From assembly GCA_010645155.1 (NCBI GenBank), contig JAAGOF010000046.1, forward strand, positions 702,921 through 766,920: a stretch of 64,000 nucleotides of DNA, in the 5' to 3' direction. This stretch comes from Tigriopus japonicus (Eukaryota > Arthropoda > Copepoda > Harpacticoida > Harpacticidae). The notes under the pieces were generated by a model. That model was not told where the DNA came from. It saw only the letters and a program-made list of their open reading frames with translations, and did no database searches. A program made the translations under genes and the position numbers. Shown here piece by piece: positions 1-13,700 of this stretch (position 1 is its first letter; the number at the start of each line of letters is the position of its first letter).

Positions 1-3000
1 GTTGAATGAGCATGTGTTTCAAGCCGAAGGGCCTCTGGAAAATATGACCTGAATTAAACTTGGAAATTTGGTTGAATACCCTCTGGTGAGTTGGTCTGAC
101 ATTTGATACCAAATATTTAATCCGTTGCATCGTCTTTGTTTTCTGGAAAGACAACATTTGGGGAATAACAGATCGGTATCAACGCTCTACATCTTGTTAG
201 TCTTGCTGTATTTTGGCTCAAGTTCCAAATCCGGTTTGTCTCAAGTTTGTGCACATCAATCACATCCAAAGCTTGTTCACAATGTCCATTCAATTTATCA
301 ATTTCACAGTTTTGTTGGGACATTTGTCGTAAATTGGGACCATTAGGTAAGAACTGACATGAACAATCATTATATACTCGCCAAGAATTGAATCAAAGAA
401 GCCGCCAATTTTGGACCAAACGCTGATGAATGAATACGAATGTTTATTTTTTGGAGGTACGAAACACTCTTGCCGCTATTTTAGTCTTCATATGGCACAA
501 CTTCCGGAGTTGCTCAAAATCGTTCACCTACCGTAAAGATTGATGGAAAAGTTCGACATGAGAGATGCCTAAAGCAGATGGTTTTGACATGAGATGGTAA
601 TTTTTTCAAATGTTCAAAAAAGGAATACGTGTCAACTTGATCTTGAGATGCAATATGTACTAGTATGCAAAATTTAGAAACAAGAAATGATCCACATGGA
701 ATCTTGAAAAAAACCTTCGTGGTTTGGACATCCTCTACGTTTGAAAAGTAGCCTTCATAAGAGTCCAAAAGGCTCAGGTATACTACAAGAATGCTCAAAG
801 TTTGAATGTTCTTGGAAGTCTCGTTCCAGGAATAGAGAGGCTCTCGCTTCAATCAATCATTTTTTATATTAAACAGCCTAGCAACTAGCCAGGTGTTATT
901 TTTATATCCCCGACGAGACCTGAGTTACTCGGAAAAAGGGCGAGTGTTGAACTACGTACTCTGTTTGCTGAACCAATACGAGGCTCTTTGTCTCATCCAG
1001 CCTTGGGTGTCATCCTTTCAGTTCGAACAAAAGCTACCACATCAAGCCAGCCAAGTTGGAAACGTTTATTTTGCCTTCAATGGGTCCCAAACGACTTGAA
1101 GGCTTTTATTGCTTTTGGTCAGTGATGAAGACTTTAGCTTTTAACATCTCAGAATGGACCTAACTGTCTCGGTAGAACGCTTCATAATTGAGCTCGTCGT
1201 TTCTACAATAGCCTTCATTATCCCATTCTTCCATATTAGAGGCTAAACATGGTTGTTGTTCCATCCAACCAGAGCCAACTTTGGTGTTGGTTGAACATTG
1301 AAGACATCCGAGAGTGCCAAATCTTCTTTGGGTCTCTGTTGTCAGTAAACAGTAATGGATCTGAGGACAGTGACCTTGATAAAGTACGCCCGCATTTAAA
1401 GCCAAATCTTGGAAGGACCTCACAAAGTCACTTGCCATAACTGTATAGGCATAGACTTATTAGTGGTCCTTTTCAAAGGAAGCTCTCTAATATTGTCATT
1501 GGATTAAATGGAAAACCAACAAAGCCCAATGACGGTTTAGTGAAAGGGGAAAAAAATGAGTAACCTTCAGCAGATTATAATTGGGAACAAAAATAACAGG
1601 TCTAATCTGCGTGCTTAAACAACACGAGAGGATCAGAAAAAAGGAGCTGGCTGGAGAGTGTAATATTTTTTTTCAAACCTTTCAAGGGATGACACTTTGC
1701 TTTATTTCATGTTGATAAAAAGGTGGAATGAAATTGAAAGCACATACAAAACAATGTAAGCTTTGATCGTCAAGAAAATCGATACTTACCTTTTTGAAGC
1801 AACTTTAAAAGATGTCCATGTTCCCGCCTACAAAAATCATGATTACCTATCTATAAGAAGCAGTTGCTGAAGAGTGTTTTACAAATGCCCCTCTTGAATA
1901 AAATTCTCAAACGAAAAACACAAGAATCGTACCTTGTTCCTCAAACATCAAACATCTGGGCTCATGTTCAAAGAGATCGAAGAGGTAGCACAACGCATCT
2001 TGAAAAAAAATTGTAAAAAAGAGTCCGCGAAGGTTGTTCGACGTCTTTTGTTCCTCGAACAACAATATGGAACAACTCATATGGAAGCATGAGGAATGGT
2101 TCCGACCCTTCTGAGTGACCTTGGGGGCAAGATTGACAAAAAACAACCTGTATTGAATGGAGGAGCTCACTTGGAAGTAAAACGACTTCAATGGAGAAAG
2201 CTAAAGAAAGGCCTGGGACTTGAATTATGAATGTTCAAGCCCTCAAAGACAATTGGGTCGGAACGAAAAGTGATACCTTGACGAGTGGTTCAAAGCAAGA
2301 CAATGGGACTTCCCGTTCCGTTGAGGTTGACTGATGTGAAGTAGTATGCAGTTCTTTTGGCAAAGTGCACTTGACCTTTGCTTTTATGGAATGCCTCCGT
2401 GTCATCCAACCGTTCGTTAGAACTCTTTTGTATGGAAGGAGAAAGCCATTGCAATCTTTTCATAATTTTCCTTTCTGAGCCAATGAATTACCAAAAATCT
2501 GGCATCCTTGGCAACACGCAAACAAAAGCAACTGGGTAATAGATAAAAACCAATAATAAATGAAATCCTTTTGTGTTTTCCTATGTAATTTATTACATTC
2601 ATCCTCTATCCAAAATTAAACATGTTGGCATGAAAAGAGACCACCAGATGACTGATTCCACATTCTCATTGTTGATGTTGCATTGAATCATCAAACCATT
2701 ATCCAGTTGTGTCTAATTACGGATTTTTAAAGGCTTTCCCAGGTATGAGATCCCCTGTAAGTAAAAGAGTCATAAATATATTCCATTCAGTTCTTTTAAA
2801 AAATACTTTACATGATATTATAAATGAAATTTTATCTTTAAGAGCCATGCTTTTTTCTTCTGTTTCTCGGTTCATCTTGGATATCTGGCCATTATCTCTC
2901 AGACTTAATTCTTTCCTCGGTCTTACCAAGATGACAAATTTTCCTCTTTGTCCTAGGACTGACAAAAAGGATTAAAAATAGTCTGCCCAGCTTTTGGCCA

Positions 3001-6000
3001 TTGTTTACCTCCTTACAGTATGCCAGATAAGTATGGTAACATAGTTATTTTTTTAATTAAATATGGATGGTAGACAATCGACAATCTGAGATTTTTTCCA
3101 CATGGAAGCCGTAACCAATAAGCTCAATTATTCATTACAACCAGCTTCACCATGGCCGCCTTTGTTGACAATGACCTGGCCAAGTCTGTCCGTGACCTGG
3201 CCACAGCAGGCACGTTTGACATCGGGCTCAAATGCCTAGACCAAAACTGACTTCCAGACAGGGATACCTGAATGGGCCTTCTTGAATGTCATGATCTCAA
3301 ATATGGATCACAAAGAGAAATCCATTGGATTCAAGCCAAGGCTGCTTGAGGGGGACGGGACACATTGCTTTGTTCCAGAATGGAAGGAAAATTTTAGGAC
3401 AGGCTTAATCAGGTCATTACTAATAAATTTATCAATTGTGAGGCTAGATGGAAAAAATGTCACGATTGGCCACACATTCCATGTGAAAAATAAAAAGGAA
3501 AACACTCATTCCATCAAATTATCCTACTTTATGATTACGTGGTTCTTATACTTATCTCGCCTACTGTATATCACAACAACCAGAACAATCACAGAGGCAA
3601 GTAATTACTTAAATGTCGTGACATAAGTTTCAAGCTTTGGAACATAGCACAATCTTTGATCCAGAGCCTTGAAATTCGTCTGGGTTCCCATTTATCTTTG
3701 TTGGGCCTTCAAGTTTGAAGATAGACGTGTTGAGTTATTGTTGTCGAGATTCAGAGCTTCCAAAGCATTCAATGTCTAAGAATAGAACGGCAATACTACG
3801 TTGGTCTGAACTAAAGCTTCTGATCCCTCTTGAGGATATCAAAGCACAAGAACATTATTTGTATTGGGTGATTGGGTTGAAAATGGAAGTACAATACAAT
3901 ACAAACCGATCCGATCATCAATTATTGAATAAATTTCAGTACACAAGCTGACGGTCTTTTTTGTTACATGGAGAAAGAGTTCGATGATGGTATTCAAAGT
4001 GGTTTGCCTTAGTAAAATACGGCTTTTTCGAAGTCTGGGATTTTCAAGTAGAATCTTCAATTTGAATGTTGATTCAAGCGTATCTTGATAAATCGTATCA
4101 GGTAATGACGTTGATGCAAACTTATTTCAACTTAACTTTGGTGCATAAAATATCAATAATTAAAATTGGCAAAAAAAAATGTCTTTTACCACTAGTTTAG
4201 AAAACCATTTGTTGGTTTCATCATCTTATTGGGGTGCCTCATTTGAAGATTATCACCCGATTGATATTCATTCAAGTCGACCTTCAAGCTGAAAAGCCAT
4301 TTTGAACGAGCTTTTCAGGAGAAAGCAAACAAAGAGTGTTTATTCATATTTTCACTTTTGGAAATATTTTCAAAATCAGAGGCTAAAGAAGAAGAGTATC
4401 GCGTTTAGTTAGATTGATCGAATCTGCTACTACGTACTGGTATTCACTAACCTATACGAGGCTTCAAGTTATTGTAAAGGTTATCAAACCAAGCCAATGG
4501 TTCACATGTTCTCATGCCACGTGGTTCAAAATGTTCCTTATCTCCAAACTTCAAAAAGGTCTTGCAGAGGAACGGAAAGTGCAACGAAGTGAACTCGGAA
4601 GTACACATTTGTTCGGCCTATCTCTATTTAAGGAAGGAACGTGGTCCACCCATATTAAAAATGCGAGGCTTTCATGCAAACCACACATTTTGGAATGGTC
4701 ACCACTCTTTCTAGGTTACTGTCACCACAAAAACCCTCATCACCGAGGTCTAAGAATAGTCATTTTCTTTTACAAGCTTTCCCCACGACAAAATTCTTAT
4801 CCAAAATGACACGAACAATTTGTTTAAACTCAGTTTTGTTTTTGATTTCTTTTCTCTGATGTGCCATCAAATTCAGGGTGGCCGATTGAATTGATGACGT
4901 CATCAGTGAGTGAGTGAATGAATGAATGGAATCTTATTGCACTGGAATGCCCGTGGTTTATGGAATACATTGGCCCCATTGGACCTTTTTTGTAACTAAG
5001 GCCAAACGGACCACACGCACAAATATCTCGTTTCTCTATCTTGCAATCACGCCTTGGAAACAGGCACTTTTTTACCGAGAAAAAAACTGGACCAACTCTG
5101 ATTTGGCCTTTGGATTTGAAGTTGATGACTCGCTAGGAACAAATTTAATCTCTAATCCCTCTCTCCATCACTTTCAAAATGACAGGAAGCAATCTCAAAT
5201 GAATATTTGATGCTGCATATTATTGCATTTCACGCTCTTTCCTAACTTAGTTCCAGAAAATTTATACAAATGATGAGAGTTAGTTCTAAGAAGAAAAAAA
5301 TCGCTTTGTGTTTTTAGAGTTTCGTATTTAGGTGCTTTCGAGCAAAGGCTTCCCACGTCAAATAAATTTGCTTTGAGGCACCAACAGTCCCTTTTTCTGA
5401 ACCCTTTGTTGTTATTAGCATGGTGGGAATACCCGAAACCGTTCAGAATAAAGACCTAAGATATCACCATTTTCAAATCCTCTTTGTAGTCACCCAAAAG
5501 TAAAAGTGGAAAGCACAATTCGCTCGAGCTGGATCTACAGGATTAATGCCTCTAAATGTCAACTTATTTTGAATAAAAGATGAGTGTCTGACAAGTCACA
5601 ACCTATCAGTTCATCGATTGTTAGCGCTTCTTTTTAAATTGAATAATATTGCGCTGTGTTCTAAATATTTGTTTATTGCATTTAGTTCCTGCTACCTTGA
5701 CAAGGGATCCTTTTTGTTGTCGTTGTTGTTGAAGTGAGGCGTTGAAGCACCCAAGCGAAATGAAGCCTTTAGAATGCTTCGCATGAATGATCGTTCGAAA
5801 AGCGCCGAAGAAAAAGAAGCAAGCATCTCAGCCTTGAGAAGAGAAAAAGTGGATTAACATCTACGTAGTCTTCATCCCATTTCCAAGAGTAGGGTTTCCA
5901 CTGGTCAACCTTGGTGATAACAAGTTAGACGCCGCTAACAATGGACCATGTTAGTCAGCCAAATAGTTGAGAGATAACATTTGCCAATTCGGCCCCGATT

Positions 6001-9000
6001 CGGTCTTGAAACTTTCCAATGTCTTATGGTCACTTCCAAACTAAGTTTGACTATTGATCTGGATCAACTAGATTTGAACCTTAGAATGGGCCCAAGATGA
6101 GAATCTGCCTCTTCCGATCCCTAAGTCATTATCTCATGTTCCAAATTGTATTTCCACAGATCAATAGTAACGACCGTCTTCATCCATGATGAGTCTTGAC
6201 CAAAGGAAAAGGCTGAGAGAAAGGAATGCAGTACAAACGATGGTCTGAAAGAGACAGACCATAATTTATCATATGTCAGAAATATTTCACACCAATGATA
6301 TCCATAGAGAAAGAGACGCATTACCACCGTGACATGCAACATGTCCCTGTTCCAGCCCTCTTCACGCCCCTCTAAAAATCAGTGTGATTCGAGTATTATG
6401 CAAGGTCTGAACGCTCTGATTTCTGTCTCTCTCTCTCTCTCTCTCTTTAAACGAACTGAAGGTAAAGTTTACACCTCCTGTAAAGAGCTTCAATGCATAT
6501 GACATTATGGCAGGTAAGGAGGGACAAATTACTTCCCAAGAGTACATCCACACTACGTATTTTATTGAGGGTGCCTTGATGGCATTGCAGAAACGCAAGA
6601 CTATTTGAGGCTTGAGGAGACCAAATACCGAGGAACTCATTTCGCTTTAATGCATCCAACACTTGCTCCTTGATTTCAAAGCACTCGAGCGTGAACGTGG
6701 TGGAACTCGTAAAACGAATAATCTTGGCATGAATAGTATCGGTTCCACAAGAGGTTGCAACCCCCCAAATTCAAAGTTGGTTTGAAGCTGATTCTGCTGG
6801 CAAGAAAATGCGAAATCCGAAAACGTAGCAGAAAAATCGAGAATGGAGTGTTGGATAACTCTATACTTTGTAGGGTCATTAAAGGTGGGATAATGTTAGA
6901 TTCTCTGCCAAACCAACGTGACAAAGGAATCTGAAGGGCTTTTCCGCGTGGATAATTCATTGCCGTTAAAAGACGTTTTGACACCTTTCTCTCTCTCTCT
7001 GTTGATTTATTGGGGATCATCCACATTTCCTTTGGTTTTCCTTGTTACACTAGCATGTAGGTAAATACTTCGTCTACGAAGGGAAGAATGTTCTTTTCAT
7101 ATAAAAATAACTAAAGATGCAAACATTCTGATGCTTAAATGTTCAGAAATGTGTGCATTTCTTTCTAAACTGAGTCTGCAAGACTTCAAAAATGGTTCTC
7201 TTTCCCGGCAACTAAAATTACAACATTACTCACACATTTTAACCAAAAAATGAAAGCCAAACCATGAATGAATCACCCGGGATTTTTTAAATCAGACCTT
7301 AAAAAGTGATTCAGAAAAGCCAATCTCGGTTCTCCAAGATGTTTAATTTATGATTTAAAGACATGTATTGTAGAGAACTTTTGATGAGGAAAACTTGTGT
7401 CATTTGTACAATGCGTTATTACATGTAATCTCTTTAGAGCAGGATATCCCAATTGAGTCTCTTCCTTTAGCTGACAACTTTTCTACGCATCTAAAACAAC
7501 AATGTTTGTACAGTAGTTTTATTCATTCTTTTTGTAATTGGAATATTTTGTAAGGTGAGGAAGCTCTTACGTTAACTGTCACATTCTAAGATAGTTATCA
7601 CTCAGAATATTGATTTGCAGCTCCTTCACATAATATAGATGAGACTTGCAAAGAGAAAAAAGATCCATTTTTCGTGAAGGATATGAGTATATTTTTCACG
7701 ATTAGAAACGTAATTCTGAAAACAGACAACTTGGATCGTTCTTGGATCGCTACGATTGCTCAACGACCTTCTGCTGTTGTCACAATAACGAATGTGATAA
7801 ATCAAGTACAGCGTTTTCGGTTAATAAGCCAAACAAATTGATGTGCTTATTATGGACGAGATCGGATAGTTGTAAATTGACGAAAAATAACACATCATCG
7901 CTACTCTGACTTGATTCTGCTAAGTACTCATCCAAAAACTCTTCTGAAATATGTTAACACTTTCAATGATATATTTTACTGATCTTTGGTTGAGTCATGG
8001 TTGATCATGTGCACTGATTAAGATAAAAAATTAGGCCATTAATCTTCAAAAACAGGCTTTACTTTCAGAGCAAACAATGTGAAAATTTTGACGCGTTTAG
8101 TCGGTCTGTAATTCTAGTTTCAACTTTGGTTCTGAAACAATAGACAATGCAATTTAAAAGCAGCATTGCAATTCCCTGAGGTAACTTTGTATGAATGATA
8201 GACTTTTTGAAAGGTCGGGCCAAAAGAAAAGTGTGTTGTAACATTTTCAGTAAACTTTTCTGAGGAACAAAATATTGAAGCCAAATAAAAAAAAAGAGGA
8301 TGAACTACTTTTATGTTAGAAAGCTATATTTCTTTCCCTTTTTAGTGTTCGTTCACTAAAAAGTACTAATTTGTCGGCTTTGCCGGTACATTGATTGGAT
8401 TTTGTTTTTACCCGATAATAGCCTTATTTCTTTAGTGACATTTGTTCTTTACGCGTTTCTTTGTGAGCATTGACGTCAATCATCTGGGATTCTTTACACT
8501 CGATGGCATGTCTGGCTGTTGCAAAAAACATGACCACTTGACCTTGGAACACCTCAACCAAGATCAAAGGTCTTGGAACGTCATAGATGGTGGATCACCT
8601 CATTTTTCGAGTGTTTTTCTCTGGACAAAGCGAGCTGAGTGCCTAACACCTGAGTTGAAAAACAGTCGAGTACCATCCAAGAATTAATTGAACGTACGTT
8701 CTCAATTCTCGCGCTCGTCGAGGAAGACCCCAAATTGAGAAATTGAGGGTGAGATGGAACGCGGTTTATCCCAAAGTTATGCCACTAACGAAGTTGAGAA
8801 GAGGAAGAAGAACTTGCTGAAAGGTCGGCTGTTAGGAAGGTTGGTTGGTTGGATGGATGGTGGTGCAAGAATATGCATCTTTCAGTTAAAACACCGGTTC
8901 ATCTTGGTGAAAAGAGTTCGAAAATGCATCTGACAGCTCACTGGTGCTGATATGACAACTATGAACCCAATTTATCCTTCTTCCTCGGACTCATTGCCAG

Positions 9001-10504
9001 AACGCATTGGAACGTGATCCCAAAGGCTGCTCTTTGGCAACGACGCCTTCAACTGGAACGTTGGATCCCTCCTCAGATCAATTGGATGCAATAATTATCC
9101 TTTTAGAGCGATGGATGCTCACGCTTTCAATAGAGAATAATGCACTTTCCATCCTTCCAACAAACTAGTGACGACATTGATTGGCTGATCGTTTTGGTAG
9201 CCTTCGTGGTAGGTTAAATAAAAAAGGCTGGCATCCTTTTCTGTGAACATGAGCTAATTGTTCCATCTCTTCATTTTTATCCATTCTTTGGCTACCAAAA
9301 CAACCTGACGCTTAAAAGTTGTAAAAAGTTGAACTGACGAGGAAAACCAAGCTAGTTTCTCCCTTAAAAAGTTGCCAATTCATGTTTATTTAGGATTCGA
9401 ATAATTCAACGGAATTTTGATTGAGGGATTTGTTCTCTGTGATTTCGTTCGTCTTTAAATTTCATCAGTCATTTTGAAAGTTTCCATAATTTATGATTGC
9501 TTAACCCTCTTCCGAACCGAGCATTATATCAATCATTCGTTCAATTAAATTTGAATAGGGGTTTTAGATTATTTAAAGCCATTGGAAGCACTTGACGAAC
9601 AGTCGTTTAAATGGCAATTAATTTCTTTAATCCGTTCTCTTACAACATACTTAGCCATAAAAGGCCTATTGCAAAACAAAAGCAGTCGATGTCAATCGAC
9701 TTAATGGGTTCTCTTTCTCTAAGCATTGTTAAAAATAGTCATTCAAAGTAGGTTCATTAGCGAAAATTCTTCTCTAGTGGTTGGAGAAAAATAGGCCTTT
9801 TTTAGCTCAACCAACAAGTCGCCTCAATTATCTCCTCAAATTTATTTCCTCTCCAAAGAAAAACCAATATTGATAGAAGTTGAAATGCTCAAACTGGCTT
9901 GGTGGCAAGAGCTTTAATTCGCTTTTTTCTGTCCACTCAACCAGAACCTCAATCAGCTTTACCACAGGCTTTGTGACATCTGAGGCTAATATATTCTTTT
10001 TGGTTCGACAAGCCTTTTTGATCAAGAACTTTTTCGTTCCAAAGTTTGGTTGCTTTGATTTGATTTGGAACCAATAGGAAATAGTTAACACGCTTCAAAT
10101 GTTCTTTCCGAGATGATTCGTTCTAATGAAGAGGGAATTATTAGCCTCTTTTCACGAGAAAAAAGGATGAAATATTGGTTTGCCATGTTCATCTAAGTCA
10201 AGTCACCTTCCTTTTCATGGCGCTGAATAACAAAAATCGACTCCTGCTGAGTGAGAATGTAAGAGTTGGTGCAAGTATTAACGAAGATTCCTTTCCCTTG
10301 CTTCACAGTCCCAAAAGTTTTTTATTGAAATAGTTTGAAAGTTCCGTCATACTTTCACGAGTTCATGATGCTCGGTGATGAAGTTCTCAATTTCACCGAG
10401 AAAGCTGCTTATATTCTGAGTCGAACGACTTCGGTTGAACTCTGAGTGCAATCAATTCCTTTAAGACACGTGGTTCACGTTTGTTCCTTCTCTTTCCTTT
10501 TCAG
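1..10504. other. Region without a recognised gene
   Basis: No open frame here shows a known domain, a convincing run of spliced exons, or biased codon use. The short frames on both strands overlap each other and look like chance. The missing first exon of the downstream receptor gene may lie here, but no candidate joined in the right phase. Low-complexity tracts include a TC run at 6426-6446 and TGAG/TGAA repeats near 4904-4928. Confidence 0.6.
6426..6446. repeat. (TC)n microsatellite
   Basis: A 21-nt uninterrupted TC dinucleotide run in non-coding DNA. A shorter CT-rich tract follows near 6990-7000. Confidence 0.9.
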
Positions 10505-10744
10505 TCGCGTATTTCGTCCCCCTGGCGGCAAATCATGATACTACTCTACGCTTTCATGATCTGTGTGGGTTCCATTGGAAATCTGATGGTGATCTATGTG
10601 GTGGCTCGAAATCCCACCATGAGGACTGCTCGTAATGTCTTTGTTGTGAACCTGGCCATTTCGGATCTCATGCTTTGTCTCATCACGATGCCTCTCACCT
10701 TGATTGAGATTCTGTTCCTCACGTGGCAATTCGGGAACATCGAG
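10505..10744 (+). CDS. NPF receptor exon: TM1 and TM2
   Basis: Eighty codons between acceptor TTTTCAG at 10498-10504 and donor GTGAGT at 10745, both phase 0. TM1 contains the conserved GN pair in the segment SIGNLMVIYV. The first intracellular loop is ARNPTMRTARN, and TM2 carries the conserved N-L-A-x-x-D. The exon stops just before the conserved TM3 cysteine, a plausible intron site for this family. Upstream coding sequence is needed for a usual-length N-terminus. Confidence 0.88.
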
Positions 10745-13700
10745 GTGAGTTTTTCCGGTAGATCAAAGGAAGACCCCTTTCATGAATAAAGGAATGAATG
10801 ATCGAATGAAGGCTTGGAGCACCTTGTACCCGTCCCCTGAAGGGGTTTGGGCATATTGGGAGTATCAAATTCGGTGTGGTTTTAGGGAGAAGTGCGTAGT
10901 GTAAGACGGAATATTCCTCAAAATGGGAATAAGACGCCACATCCGACCAACAATATCATGAATGGACCCGTCTATAATGAGGCAGCTAGTTATCGACGAG
11001 CATGAAAGGCATTTTTCGATCCACAAAGGCCACTTGTAGGCGCAGATTCTTTGGGAATGTGTCGAGGATGAAAGCCAGTCTCGTGTCTTTGACCTCGAGG
11101 ATAATTCGGAGACAAAGCATTGGATTCCTTTCAATGCGAAAGATGAGCTTGGAATAGGATTCGAGAAGAACGAAAGTGATGGTCAACAGAATTGATCTCC
11201 GCCATTGTCCCAATCAACTGGAAACCTCCCCAATCTCTTGGGAGAAGGAGACCTGTGAAATTGGCAATTTTCTCTCGAGCTCATTGGTGCCCAATCTTGA
11301 GCCAAAGGTTAACCTTAAGTGATGAGAGGATTTCCACTTGGACGTGAGGTCAAGATAATCCAGAAGAGTTCATGTAATTTGTCGATGGAAAATTTATAAT
11401 AGGGAACGCAGAATTACTTCGAGGAAAATGCTCTGAATTACAAGTAGGTATTACTTCGAACTTCATCACATTACGGAATTAGCCAGAAAGTATTTTTTTC
11501 CGGCAATAGGTGATGGGAAATCCTCCGAAAATGGCAAATAATAGGAAGTTCTCCGAATTTCCAATGTAATTACACTCTGTAAGGATTAACAAAAACCACA
11601 TGTAATTAATTGACCACATTTTGTTTTATGTACGTAAGTGCTCCAACTTTAAATTTGATTGTTTCCCAATCACCCAGTTTGTCTTGACTTCAATTTAATT
11701 CGAGCTTTTGCACTTTCAATTATAAATCCTTGCAAGCATATTACTTATGAAAAACCAATAATGCCATGTGTTCCTTCAAAATTGATCGAACCTCGAATTG
11801 AGAATTATTGGTCTAAATTTACTAAACTTTACTAAACTTACCAATTCGACCTCCGTCTCAGTTTTTCTGGATGCGTAGCAATTTCTTCCCGTTTTCTTAA
11901 CTATTTCCATCGACCAAATTCATGGCACCATCTTCACTTGATGCCGGTTTGCAGATTAATGAATGAGAAGGGATGTGAATAGCTTGAAATCAACTATGGA
12001 CTCTTTTGTATTGTATTACTTAAAGGTTTACCTTGTGTTTGTTCGCACAATCTGTCTTCATGACGAGATAACCATTGAAAGCTTTCCTTGGTTGTACACA
12101 TCCAAGGGCCCAACTATTAAGCTTTAGAATTACGTGTTTTCTAGATCCCTTTTTGGACCTGGCACATTGCCCTTCATCATCTCATACCTAGATTGTGAGC
12201 ATTTCCCCACATTGCTCTCTAGATCAGTAGAAAGCCCTACGATCAGGGTGGGCATTTGATTTTTGGACATTTTGTCCACCCCTGTCCAAAAGGTGTCCAA
12301 AAGTGTCCAAAAATAAGGCTGTCCAAAAATAGGAGTGTCCAAAAGTGTCCAAAAATAGTAATTCGAAAAATCATGGTTAAAAACATTTTTAGAATAACAT
12401 TCTACAAACTTTCTCTCCAAAATAAACGTCACTTGACGAAATCTAAGCAAGAATAAGTCAATTCAGCATAAGAAACTTACACTTAATACATTAAATGAGC
12501 CAATAACTTGAAGGCCAAACTGGACATTTGAACTTTCCACTCTTTTCATTTGACCACCGAGCATCGTCCAAAATGTGGGAAAGAATGATCGACTGAAGGA
12601 ATGAACGAACAAACGATTGTGAGACTAGGACTACTAATAACACGCTCACACCACACTTCATGTTAAACATAGTGTGCGAGTACATTTTAAAGCTAATTGT
12701 GTCTTGATTTGTGACAAGAGAAGGTTACTTAGTATTTTGACTTATATTCCAAAGTTTATCATTGTTGCAAGTGTTTCCCATCCAAGAGGCAAGAAGTCTT
12801 TTGACCTGACTGTCCAAAAAATGTTAACTATAATAAAGCACACTCAAACTGATATCAGATTGCAATGTGGGTATTATAGTGCTTTTGCCAAAGAATTAAA
12901 GCAGTGTTGTTTTACTATTAAAAAAGACAAGACTCTTGTTTACAGATGAGGAAATAAAATGTAAATCTTGAAACATTTTGAACAGTTACACACATTTTAC
13001 CATATTGTATAAACAAAACATTTATTTTTTTAACAAGTTATTAACAAGTTATCATGGCAAAGTTTATTTCTCCAAGTAATGTTCCCATTAATAGAACTAT
13101 TTTTGTTTAAGTACACAACCATGCATTCTTTAGAACTTAATTACTTATGTAGTGTAACTGGTTTTTCGTCTGATTTGTACAACTTTCTTTTACGTTTGTT
13201 GGACTTTTGGACACTTATGAACATCTTTTGGGGATTTTTGGACACTTTTGGACACTTTTGGACACTTTTGGACACTAGGGTGTCCAAAATGCTCTCGATG
13301 TCGAAAAATGCCCACCCTGCCTACGATAGACTCGTGTTCGTAAAACGGAAGTATAGCTTTCCTCTCCGATAATCATCTTGGTCACTTCCTTAAACCACAC
13401 TGGTTTTGTTAGCTTTTTACATCCGAAGGTTAAACGACCTTGTGTTTTTCAAACATTGGAGGTATTCTACAGACCTCCTCTACCAAGAACCAAGCCCTTA
13501 CTTACACTCATGTCTTTGGTTGGTTTTCAGGTTGCTTGCCGTCTGATTGGTTTGCTTCAGGCCACATCGGTTTTCGTGTCCACCATCTCAATCACCGCCA
13601 TTGCTCTGGATCGACGTCGGCTTATAGTGGGATCAGAACAAGAGAGTCCCGAGGATATGGGCAAGGTGGTGGCATCCATTCCATTGATTTGGACCACGGC

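Larger units (their letters stand above)
10745..13530 (+). other. Receptor intron 1
   Basis: A 2.8-kb GT-AG intron, phase 0. The 1.08-kb hAT-type element at 12244-13319 makes up over a third of it. The remainder shows nothing I recognise. Confidence 0.8.

Noticed and set aside
3150..3626. Possible decayed transposon protein around 3150-3626
   Set aside because: A short frame beginning MAAFVDNDLAKSVRDLATAG looks coding-like but stops after 32 codons, and the downstream frame differs. No motif could be recognised, so it is not called.
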